The position numbers were made by a program, and so were the translations under genes. A stretch of 64,000 bases of DNA. It comes from Roseiflexus castenholzii DSM 13941 (GTDB taxonomy: Bacteria; Chloroflexota; Chloroflexia; Chloroflexales; Roseiflexaceae). Below, one piece after another: positions 17,093-24,027 of this stretch. Within the stretch, counting starts at the first letter, position 1, and each line of letters starts with the position of its first letter. The notes beneath the pieces are model-generated. The model had not been told where the DNA came from. It was given only the letters and a program-made list of their open reading frames with translations, and ran no database searches. The DNA lies in assembly GCF_000017805.1 (NCBI RefSeq), contig NC_009767.1, positions 372,001 to 436,000 of the forward strand, written 5' to 3'.

Positions 17093-18038
17093 AGAACGCA
17101 TCGACCGCCGCAGGACGCTGATCGATCTGGTCGGCAATACGCCGCTCCTGCGTCTCGCCCGGATCGATCTCGATCTGCCGCCTGATGTCGCGGTGTACGC
17201 CAAGGCGGAATGGTACAACCCCGGCGGTTCGGTTAAGGATCGCCCGGCGCTGTGGATGATCCGCGACGGCGAACGGCGCGGTCTGTTGCGTCCGGGTATG
17301 CGCATCGCTGATGCCACAAGCGGCAACACCGGTATTGCCTACGCCACGCTCGGTGCGGCGCTCGGCTACCGGGTGACGCTGGCGCTGCCCGCTAATGCCA
17401 GCCCGGAGCGGTTGCGCATTCTTCGTTCCCTCGGCGCTGAACTCGTGCTGACCGATCCACTCGAAGGCATGGACGCGGCGATCCGCAGGATTCGCGCCCT
17501 GGTGCAGGAATACCCGGAACGCTATTTCTACCCCGATCAGTACAACAATCCTGCCAATCCGCGCGCCCACGAGGAGAGCACCGGTCCCGAAATCTGGGTG
17601 CAGACCGGCGGCCAGGTGACCCATTTTGTGGCGGCGCTGGGAACCAGTGGCACATTTATGGGGACGGGACGCTTCCTGCGCGCGCAAAACCCGAATGTGC
17701 GCCTGTTCGCCGTTCAGCCCGACGGACCGTACCACGCGCTCGAAGGCGTCAAGCATATGGCGACGACGGCGCTGGTTCCGGGCATCTACGATCCGACGCT
17801 CGCCGATGCGATCATTGAGGTCCGCAGCGAAGAAGCCTTTGCGATGGCGCGTCGCCTGGCGCGCGTGGAAGGGTTGATGGTCGGCGTCTCCGCAGCCGCG
17901 AATGTCGTCGCGGCGTTGCGCATCGCCCGTGAATTGCGCCGGGGAGTCGTGGTGACCATCCTGTGCGATGGCGCCGCCAAATACCTCAGTGATCACTTCT
18001 GGGACGACGGCGATGGACGAGACGGCGAGGGAATCTGA
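17073..18038 (+). CDS. cysM: Cysteine synthase family protein (CysM/CysK-like)
   Basis: A 321-residue fold-type II PLP enzyme making cysteine from an activated serine and a sulfur donor. The PLP lysine is in NPGGSVKDRPA, the substrate loop in ATSGNTGIAYA, and the phosphate-binding glycines in ALGTSGTFMGTG. GTG 17073 with AAGGGGA upstream is chosen over the TTG at 17046. The following genes (JAMM peptidase, ThiS-like carrier, MoeB-rhodanese) copy the set that in Mycobacterium tuberculosis feeds CysM with a thiocarboxylated carrier, so the donor here may be a protein rather than free sulfide. The symbol is assigned by that context. Confidence 0.85.
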   Translation: MSRVALEERIDRRRTLIDLVGNTPLLRLARIDLDLPPDVAVYAKAEWYNPGGSVKDRPALWMIRDGERRGLLRPGMRIADATSGNTGIAYATLGAALGYRVTLALPANASPERLRILRSLGAELVLTDPLEGMDAAIRRIRALVQEYPERYFYPDQYNNPANPRAHEESTGPEIWVQTGGQVTHFVAALGTSGTFMGTGRFLRAQNPNVRLFAVQPDGPYHALEGVKHMATTALVPGIYDPTLADAIIEVRSEEAFAMARRLARVEGLMVGVSAAANVVAALRIARELRRGVVVTILCDGAAKYLSDHFWDDGDGRDGEGI

Positions 18039-18076
18039 ACGCGACACATGGGGGGTGCATCCGACCTGAAAAAAAG

Positions 18077-18092
18077 TGTTTCACGTGAAACA
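18077..18092. other. parS: parS centromere site (ParB-binding), perfect match
   Basis: TGTTTCACGTGAAACA is a perfect 16-bp palindrome and fits the bacterial parS consensus TGTTNCACGTGAAACA. It lies in the intergenic space between the cysM-like and JAMM genes. A second identical site is at 46109. A decayed relative (AGTTGCACGTGGGAAT) follows at about 18102-18117. Confidence 0.88.
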
Positions 18093-18241
18093 CGCATGTT
18101 GAAAGTTGCACGTGGGAATCCGAATCTTTATTGTATCTGATCGGCTTCTCACTGCAGAATGTCCCTTGTTTCCTATTGGTACGTGTCCTGACCTCAAGGT
18201 TCTTAGAAGAGAGGGATTGTGCGTGACCGGAAAATACCCAA

Positions 18242-18718
18242 ATGATGATCGTTCTTCCTGAGCACATGCGGATCGCCATCGCGCGGCATGCGGAAGAGAC
18301 TTATCCTGACGAGTGCGTTGGGTTGCTCTTGGGGCGGATCGATGGATCGCGCATGGAAGTAGAGGACGTCTTCCCGGCGCCCAATCGATGGACGGTTGAC
18401 GTGGGGTTGACGCCAACCGATGCGGATCATTCCCTGCGCGACCGCTTCTACCTCGATCCGCGCGATTATCTGCGCGCTGAACGCATGGCGCGCGAGCGCA
18501 ACCTCGATGTCGTTGGGTGCTATCACTCGCATCCCGACCATCCGGCAATCCCGTCGCCGCGCGACCTGACCGGCGCGCAGGGCATTGGCGGTGGTTCGCA
18601 GTTCGCATTCCTCATTCAGAGCGTGCGCGAAGGGCGTGCTGCCGAATTGACCGCCTGGACGCTGGATGATGCCGGAATGCGCTTTGTGCCTGAGGAGACG
18701 GTTGAACGCCTCCGGTAG
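18242..18718 (+). CDS. JAMM/Mov34 (M67) metallopeptidase, Mec/HcyD-like
   Basis: A 158-residue compact JAB1/MPN+ protein. The zinc motif HSHPDHPAIPSPRD (H-x-H-x7-S-x2-D, about residues 99-112) and the upstream Glu in ECVGLLLG make a complete JAMM active site. Relatives (Mec+ in mycobacteria, HcyD in Wolinella) trim C-terminal residues from, or release cysteine from, ubiquitin-fold sulfur carriers. It lies between the cysM-like gene and the carrier gene, whose product ends in GGVR and would need such trimming. The start is ATG 18242 or 18245, without a strong ribosome binding site. Confidence 0.9.
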   Translation: MMIVLPEHMRIAIARHAEETYPDECVGLLLGRIDGSRMEVEDVFPAPNRWTVDVGLTPTDADHSLRDRFYLDPRDYLRAERMARERNLDVVGCYHSHPDHPAIPSPRDLTGAQGIGGGSQFAFLIQSVREGRAAELTAWTLDDAGMRFVPEETVERLR

Positions 18719-18802
18719 AATCAGTGCGATGCACCGATTCCTGATCGCGGGCGAAAGAAGGTTTCAGGAGGGAACACGGTGAACGTTCCACGCTGAATGC
18801 TC

Positions 18803-18935
18803 TTCACACAAAGGCGCAAAGGTTGCGGATTGAAGGTGGAAGGTGAGCAGAAGGCAGGGCACAGGTTAAATCGAAAGCCAACCCTACTCTCCGGTTCTCA
18901 GTTCTTCGTTCTCAGTTCTCCAAAGAGGTCACACG
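18803..18935. other. Intergenic spacer containing shared repeat words
   Basis: TCACACAAAGGCGCAAAGGTTGCG (18803-18826) is nearly the reverse complement of 36225-36248, and CGGTTCTCAGTTCTTCG (about 18892) recurs near 23690 and, inverted, near 36025 and 38300. These look like dispersed short intergenic repeats. No gene is seen. Confidence 0.4.
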
Positions 18936-19217
18936 ATGGCAGTCACCGTAACGATTCCAACCGCACTGCGCCAGTACACCGGCGGCAACGCCAGTGTCGC
19001 GCTGGCAACCGGTTCTGTAGGGCAGATTCTGGCTGCATTGAGCGAGCAGTACCCGCAACTTGGCAAACATCTGTACAACGAGCAGGGTACGCTGCGCAGT
19101 TTTGTCAACATTTATGTCGGCGATGAGGATATTCGCCACCTTCAGGGGATCGAAACCCCTGTCCCTGATGGCGAAACCGTCAGTATTATTCCGGCAATCG
19201 CCGGCGGCGTTCGATAA
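18936..19217 (+). CDS. ThiS/MoaD-family ubiquitin-like sulfur carrier (CysO/HcyS-like)
   Basis: A 93-residue beta-grasp protein with the MoaD signature pattern (VTVTIPTALRQYTGG, TVGQILAAL-like helix, VPDGETVSIIPAIAGG). The C-terminus is Gly-Gly followed by Val-Arg, so the diglycine is not terminal. Carriers must end in Gly-Gly to be adenylated by MoeB/ThiF enzymes, so a peptidase would have to remove Val-Arg; a JAMM peptidase is encoded immediately upstream. AAAGAGG precedes ATG 18936. MoaD for molybdopterin or ThiS for thiamine are alternatives, but no other genes of those pathways are nearby. Confidence 0.88.
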   Translation: MAVTVTIPTALRQYTGGNASVALATGSVGQILAALSEQYPQLGKHLYNEQGTLRSFVNIYVGDEDIRHLQGIETPVPDGETVSIIPAIAGGVR

Positions 19218-19240
19218 CTATCATGGTATGGAGCGGAGTG

Positions 19241-20392
19241 ATGATACTGTCTTCTCTGTCGAATGAAGAGATTCGCCGGTATTCGCGGCATTTGATTCTG
19301 CCTGAGTTTGGCATGGAAGGGCAACGCAAACTCAAGCAGGGCAGCGTGCTCCTGATCGGAACCGGCGGGCTTGGGTCGCCGCTGGCGCTGTACCTTGCCG
19401 CTGCTGGCGTGGGACATATCGGTCTGGTTGATTTCGACATCGTCGACGAAAGCAACCTGCAACGCCAGATCATTCACGGCACATCCACGCTGGGCATTCG
19501 CAAGACCGAGTCGGCAAAGATGCGCTTGCGCGATCTCAATCCGCACATCGATATCGCCACGTATGAGACGCAGATCACATCCGAGAACGCCTTTGACTTG
19601 ATGCGTCCCTACGATGTCATCGTCGATGGCACCGACAACTTCCCGACGCGCTACCTGACGAACGATGCCTGCGTCATGCTCGGCAAACCCAACGTCTACG
19701 GTTCGATCTTTCGCTTCGAGGGGCAGGCGACGGTCTTTTCGCCGAAGCATGGCGGTCCGTGCTACCGTTGTCTCTACCCTGAGCCGCCGCCGCCGGGTCT
19801 GGTGCCGAGTTGCGCCGAAGGGGGCGTGCTCGGCGTACTTCCCGGCGTCATTGGAACAATCCAGGCGACCGAGGCGATTAAGCTGCTCACCGGCATCGGC
19901 GAGCCGCTGATCGGGCGTTTGCTGCTCTATGATGCCCTGGCAATGCGCTTCCGCGAACTGAAATTGCGTCGCAACCCTGATTGTCCGGTGTGTGGTGATC
20001 ACCCAACCGTCACGGAACTGATCGATTATCAGCAGTTCTGCGGCATTTCGCCGGAAGAAGCGCACCGCGACGCAACCATCGAGATCACGCCGGCCGAAGT
20101 CGCCGAATGGTTGCAGAGCGATCATCCGCCCTTCCTGCTCGATGTGCGCGAGGCAAATGAGTGGGAGATCTGCCATCTGCCGGGCGCCGTGCGTATTTCA
20201 GTCAACGAACTTGCTGAGCGGATGAACGAACTCGACAGTGCGGTCGAAATGGTCGTCTACTGTCGCAGCGGCGTGCGCAGCGCACGCGCGGTCGACCTGT
20301 TGCGCCAGGCCGGTTTCCGCAAGGTGAAAAACCTGGCCGGCGGCATCCTCCGCTGGGCGGATGAGGTGGACCCCGGCGTGCCAAAGTACTGA
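19241..20392 (+). CDS. MoeB/ThiF-type adenylyltransferase fused to rhodanese (MoeZ-like)
   Basis: A 383-residue two-domain enzyme. Residues 1-245 are an E1-like adenylation domain with the nucleotide loop GTGGLGSPLALYLAAAG, the RQIIH arginine-finger region, zinc cysteines CYRC and CPVC, and PSCAEGGVLGVLPG. Residues about 275-380 are a rhodanese domain with the loop YCRSGVRSARA. Such MoeZ/Uba4-like proteins adenylate the C-terminal Gly of a sulfur carrier and then thiocarboxylate it. ATG 19241 with GGAG upstream is preferred; ATG 19223 is in frame. It lies 23 bp after the carrier gene, completing the carrier-activation module. Confidence 0.93.
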   Translation: MILSSLSNEEIRRYSRHLILPEFGMEGQRKLKQGSVLLIGTGGLGSPLALYLAAAGVGHIGLVDFDIVDESNLQRQIIHGTSTLGIRKTESAKMRLRDLNPHIDIATYETQITSENAFDLMRPYDVIVDGTDNFPTRYLTNDACVMLGKPNVYGSIFRFEGQATVFSPKHGGPCYRCLYPEPPPPGLVPSCAEGGVLGVLPGVIGTIQATEAIKLLTGIGEPLIGRLLLYDALAMRFRELKLRRNPDCPVCGDHPTVTELIDYQQFCGISPEEAHRDATIEITPAEVAEWLQSDHPPFLLDVREANEWEICHLPGAVRISVNELAERMNELDSAVEMVVYCRSGVRSARAVDLLRQAGFRKVKNLAGGILRWADEVDPGVPKY

Positions 20393-20393
20393 G

Positions 20394-20422
20394 TTGGCAT
20401 CCTGCCGCGCTGATGGTATAAT
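20394..20422 (+). promoter_or_regulatory. Sigma-70 promoter of secG
   Basis: TTGGCA at 20394-20399 and a perfect TATAAT at 20417-20422 are 17 bp apart, starting just after the stop codon of the MoeB-rhodanese gene and about 40 bp before the secG start. Confidence 0.75.
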
Positions 20423-20462
20423 ATCGCCCTGTGACCGGAGACTGGAACAGCAGGACGAAAAC

Positions 20463-20672
20463 GTGGAAATCGCTCTCTACACCGCCCTTATTATTGTCAG
20501 CGCGGCATTGACATTTCTTGTGGTTGTGCAGGGGCGCACGGCGGGATTGCAACAGCGCGATACCATCTATCGCACAAAGCGCGGCATCGAGAAGACGATG
20601 CACCAGGCGACAATTGCGCTCGCGGTTGTGTTTCTCCTGCTGGCGCTGATTGCCAGTCTGCCGATCTGGTGA
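20463..20672 (+). CDS. secG: Preprotein translocase subunit SecG
   Basis: A 69-residue inner-membrane protein with two hydrophobic helices (IALYTALIIVSAALTFLVVV and TIALAVVFLLLALIASL) joined by a polar loop (GRTAGLQQRDTIYRTKRGIE), the standard SecG topology. It assists SecYE/SecA export. GTG 20463 follows AGGA at 20450-20453; the frame upstream belongs to the preceding gene region. The loop Gln-Arg-rich segment and total length fit SecG of Gram-positive-like bacteria, though such small proteins give limited sequence proof. Confidence 0.78.
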   Translation: MEIALYTALIIVSAALTFLVVVQGRTAGLQQRDTIYRTKRGIEKTMHQATIALAVVFLLLALIASLPIW

Positions 20673-20796
20673 CGTTGATGCTTCGAAATCGCTTTCAACA
20701 GGACAGGGCGGGCAGCCTTATCCGGGCGCTTCTTCCTCATAGTCGCGTCTGCTCCTGGTGTTCAGGGCGCGCGCGATCACTTTCCTCGCTAAATCC

Positions 20797-22467
20797 ATGG
20801 CTCGCCGCATTCGCTGGCAGATTCTGATAGCTGCGATCAGTTCCCTGACCGTGCTCCTCCTCATGAGTTACCTGGCGCTGACGCGCGCATCGGTCGCCCG
20901 TCCGCTGACAGGCGGTGATTATGTCGAAGGGGTCGTCGGCGCACCGCTGCATCTCAATCCACTGCTGGTCGATCCTGCCGCCGATCCGGTTGCTGCCGAT
21001 CTACACCGCCTGATCTTTGAGGGATTGACACGCCCCGGTCCTGATGGATTGCCCATGCCGGCGCTTGCCGAGTCCTGGACGGTCGATGACAGTGGGACGG
21101 TCTACACCTTTACGCTGCGCAGCGGCGTCGCCTGGCACGATGGCGCGCCGGTGACGGTCGATGATGTGCTGTTCACGATGCGCGCCGTGCAGGGTCCTGC
21201 GTTTGCCGGTGATCAGAATGTCGCCGCTTTCTGGCGCACGGTTCTGGTTGATCGCGCCGGAGAGCGCAGCGTCAGTTTCCGCCTTGACTCTCCATTTGCG
21301 CCTTTCTTAAGGTTGACTGGTTTTCCGATCCTGCCGGCGCACCTGTTGCGTGATACGCCGCCGGAACAGTGGGAGGCGATGGCATTCAACCGCTTGCCGG
21401 TTGGCGCCGGTCCGTATCGATTGATCGAACGAGATGATCAACATGCTCTTTTGCGCGCCAACTCGTCCTACTTTGGTTCGCCGCCGTTCATTGAAACGAT
21501 TGAACTGCGGTTCTTCCGCACCGAACAGGATGCGCTCGCAGCCCTGACGCGCGGTGACATTCAGGGTCTTGCTTTCCTGAGCACCGGCGCCCTGGCGGAT
21601 GTGAACCTGCCGCGCAATGTGGTGCGCCGACAGGCATTGCTGGATGCCTGCACCGTCCTGACCTTCAATCTACGCGATGGTCCGCTCACTGAGATTGGCG
21701 TGCGCCGCGCATTGGCGATGGCGCTCGATAAGGATGCGTTGATCGCCGGAGTGCTGAACGGTCAGGTCGCACGGCTTGATACGCCGATCCTGCACGGATG
21801 GTGGGCTGAAGCGCCTGATGTGCAGTGGTACGAACCCGATCCCGCACGAGCCGTATCCGCACTCGATGCGCTGGGATACGTCGCCGGCGCCGATGGCATT
21901 CGCGCACGCAACGGTCAACGACTTGCCTTTACCCTCCTGACCGACAGTTCTCCCAAACGGCGCGCGGTAGCAGAAGAGATCGCCCGCCAGTGGAGCGCCA
22001 TCGGCGTGCGCATTGTGATCGAGCAGGTTGAGTCCGGCGATCTCCAGCGCCGTTTGGAAACCCACGACTTTACTATGGCGCTGCACGGCTGGCAACGGCT
22101 CGGTTCCGATCCCGACGTCTTTGAACTCTGGCATTCGAGCCAGGCGGAACGCGGACGGAACTACACAGGTCTGACCGATGCTGACATTGATGAACTGCTC
22201 TACAACGCGCGTAAAATCTACGACATCGCTGACCGCGCCGCGCTCTACAACGAATTTCAGCAACGCTGGGTCGATCTGGCGCCGGGGATTATGCTGTATC
22301 AACCGTTCCTGATTCATGCCACCGTTGCCGACCTTGGCAGCATCATCGCTGTTGCGCCTGATGAAGCCGTTTCGCCGCGCCTGATCATGGGGCGCGAGGG
22401 GCGCTTCGCCGACGTCAACCGTTGGTATCTGCGCAGCGATCGCGAAATCCGCGGCGATTTGCGGTGA
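20797..22467 (+). CDS. ABC transporter substrate-binding protein, family 5 (peptide/nickel type)
   Basis: A 556-residue extracytoplasmic binding protein of the OppA/DppA class. The N-terminus (RRIRWQILIAAISSLTVLLL) is a hydrophobic anchor or uncleaved signal without a lipobox cysteine. Family landmarks are LIFEGLTRPGPDGLPMPALA, SWTVDDSGTVYTFTLRSGVA, the WHDGAPVTVDDVLFTMR stretch and the late RRALAMALDKDALI. No permease or ATPase genes are adjacent, so it is an orphan component. ATG 20797 is chosen; GTG 20758 would add 13 residues. It follows secG directly on the same strand. Confidence 0.9.
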   Translation: MARRIRWQILIAAISSLTVLLLMSYLALTRASVARPLTGGDYVEGVVGAPLHLNPLLVDPAADPVAADLHRLIFEGLTRPGPDGLPMPALAESWTVDDSGTVYTFTLRSGVAWHDGAPVTVDDVLFTMRAVQGPAFAGDQNVAAFWRTVLVDRAGERSVSFRLDSPFAPFLRLTGFPILPAHLLRDTPPEQWEAMAFNRLPVGAGPYRLIERDDQHALLRANSSYFGSPPFIETIELRFFRTEQDALAALTRGDIQGLAFLSTGALADVNLPRNVVRRQALLDACTVLTFNLRDGPLTEIGVRRALAMALDKDALIAGVLNGQVARLDTPILHGWWAEAPDVQWYEPDPARAVSALDALGYVAGADGIRARNGQRLAFTLLTDSSPKRRAVAEEIARQWSAIGVRIVIEQVESGDLQRRLETHDFTMALHGWQRLGSDPDVFELWHSSQAERGRNYTGLTDADIDELLYNARKIYDIADRAALYNEFQQRWVDLAPGIMLYQPFLIHATVADLGSIIAVAPDEAVSPRLIMGREGRFADVNRWYLRSDREIRGDLR

Positions 22468-22605
22468 GAGGTGTGAGGCGAGAGGTGTGAGGTGTGAGGT
22501 GTGAGGCGAGAGGTGTGAGGTGTGAGGTGTGAGGTGTGAGGCAGGAGGGTTGCAGCGGTATGAGGCGAGAGGTAAGAGGTGTGAGGCAGGAGGGTTGCAG
22601 GTGAG
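22466..22605. repeat. Heptamer tandem tract (GTGAGAG/GTGTGAG/GCGAGAG)
   Basis: Immediately at the stop codon of the binding-protein gene begins a period-7 purine-rich tract of GTGAGAG, GTGTGAG and GCGAGAG units, broken by a repeated GCAGGAGGGTTGCAG. It is the reverse-complement type of the CTCACCT tracts at 43.5-44.2 kb. Confidence 0.8.
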
Positions 22606-22719
22606 AATATGCCCGACCCTTGAAGTCTTCGCCGTTAATCGATTGCTGCGGCCAAATCTCATCAGGGGGCGCTTCTGGCTATCGGTCCGAACGTATGCCG
22701 ACCTCAAGGGACTTTAAGT

Positions 22720-23586
22720 ATGACTACTGACCATCTCGTATCTCTCGACTGGCTCGCAGAACGCCTGAATGACCCGGATATCCGCATTGCCGACCTGCGC
22801 TGGTATCTGCTGGAGCCGGGGCGCGGGCGCACAGAGTATCTGGAAGCGCACATCCCCGGCGCGGTATATCTCGACATTGACACCGATCTTTCCGCCCCGC
22901 CGTTTCAGGGACCAGGACGCCATCCCATTCCCGCACCGGAAGCCTTCGCCGCTGTCGCGTCGCGCACCGGGATTGGTTCCAAGACGCATGTCATAGCCTA
23001 CGACAGCGTCGGTGGCGCGTATGCAGCGCGTCTCTGGTGGTTGCTGCGCTACTTCGGGCACGAGCGCGTGTCGCTCCTCGATGGCGGATGGCCCGCGTGG
23101 GTCGCTGCCGGTTTGCCGGTCGAGTCAGGCGAGGTGACGCCGCCGCCAACGATGTTCATCCCGCACCCAAACCGGGCGATGGTAGTGGATGCTGATACTG
23201 TGGATGTGTTGCGCCGCGATCCGCGCGTGCTGATTCTCGATGCGCGCGCAGCGGAACGTTACCAGGGGATCGCCGAACCACTCGACCCGCGCGCAGGTCA
23301 TATTCCGGGAGCAGTGTCTGCGCCATACGCCGACAATGTCGATGCCGACGGACGGATGCGTTCGGTGGAGGAACTGCGGGCGCGCTACGCTGCACTTGGC
23401 GCCGACCGTGCCGAAACCATCGTCTGCTACTGCGGCTCTGGCGTCACCGCTGCACATACCATCCTGGCGCTCGCACGCGCCGGTTGGAAGAACACACTCC
23501 TCTACGAAGGCTCCTGGAGCGACTGGTCGCGTGACCCCGCTCGCCCCGCTGCAACCGGATCGGAACCGTGGGGCGGTGAAGGTTGA
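22720..23586 (+). CDS. Sulfurtransferase, 3-mercaptopyruvate type (tandem rhodanese)
   Basis: A 288-residue protein with two rhodanese domains. The active loop CYCGSGVTAAH (Cys-Gly-Ser-Gly-Val-Thr) is that of mercaptopyruvate sulfurtransferases, in contrast to the CRIGER loop of the paralogue at 15380. HIPGAVYLDIDTDL and GHIPGAVSAPYADNVD are the paired domain motifs. It would transfer sulfur from mercaptopyruvate to thiols or cyanide in the cytosol. AAGGGA precedes ATG 22720. It is separated from the main sulfur block by secG and a binding protein. Confidence 0.92.
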   Translation: MTTDHLVSLDWLAERLNDPDIRIADLRWYLLEPGRGRTEYLEAHIPGAVYLDIDTDLSAPPFQGPGRHPIPAPEAFAAVASRTGIGSKTHVIAYDSVGGAYAARLWWLLRYFGHERVSLLDGGWPAWVAAGLPVESGEVTPPPTMFIPHPNRAMVVDADTVDVLRRDPRVLILDARAAERYQGIAEPLDPRAGHIPGAVSAPYADNVDADGRMRSVEELRARYAALGADRAETIVCYCGSGVTAAHTILALARAGWKNTLLYEGSWSDWSRDPARPAATGSEPWGGEG

Positions 23587-23719
23587 AGACCTGCCCGACC
23601 CCTGCGGATGTGACTGTCACCATCCTGGCTCGCATCCCGCCAGGGGCAGACGGGAAACGTGCGCGATGTCGGTCGCCGTGAGGCGCCCGGTTCTCAGTTC
23701 TTGGTTCTTGGTTCTATGG

Positions 23720-24011
23720 TATAATACAGTGCAAAGGCCGTGACGGAGACGAGTAGGCGATAGCAAACCGGTCAGCGAACGCGCGGGTGGTGTGAGGCGC
23801 GTCTGTGTTTGGTCGCTGAAGATCACTCCTGAGCCGGGGGGCGAACGCTGCTGTTGCGCGCCAGTAGTCTGCTCCGGTCTCGCCGACCGTTATCCCGGCG
23901 GAGGCGTGATAGCGCCTTAATGAGTGCAGTCGATGACGCATCGGCTGAATCAGGGTGGTACCGCGGGGTTTTCCTCACCTCGTCCCTGCTGAGGGGCGGG
24001 GGTTTTTTGTT
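23720..24011 (+). promoter_or_regulatory. T-box riboswitch leader of ileS (Ile, specifier ATC)
   Basis: A TATAAT at 23720-23725 begins the unit. The leader has the early GACGAGTAG segment (about 23746), a candidate specifier ATC at 23822-23824 in the context GAAG-ATC-ACTCCTGAG, the T-box AGGGTGGTACCGCGG at 23952-23966, and a terminator hairpin (CCTCGTCCC/GGGGCGGGG) followed by TTTTTT ending about 24008. Uncharged tRNA-Ile binding would favour antitermination and IleRS synthesis. The Thr leader at 60.9-61.1 kb has the same architecture with ACC at the equivalent place, supporting the specifier call. Confidence 0.9.
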
Positions 24012-24027
24012 GGCAAGGAGGTTGCGC

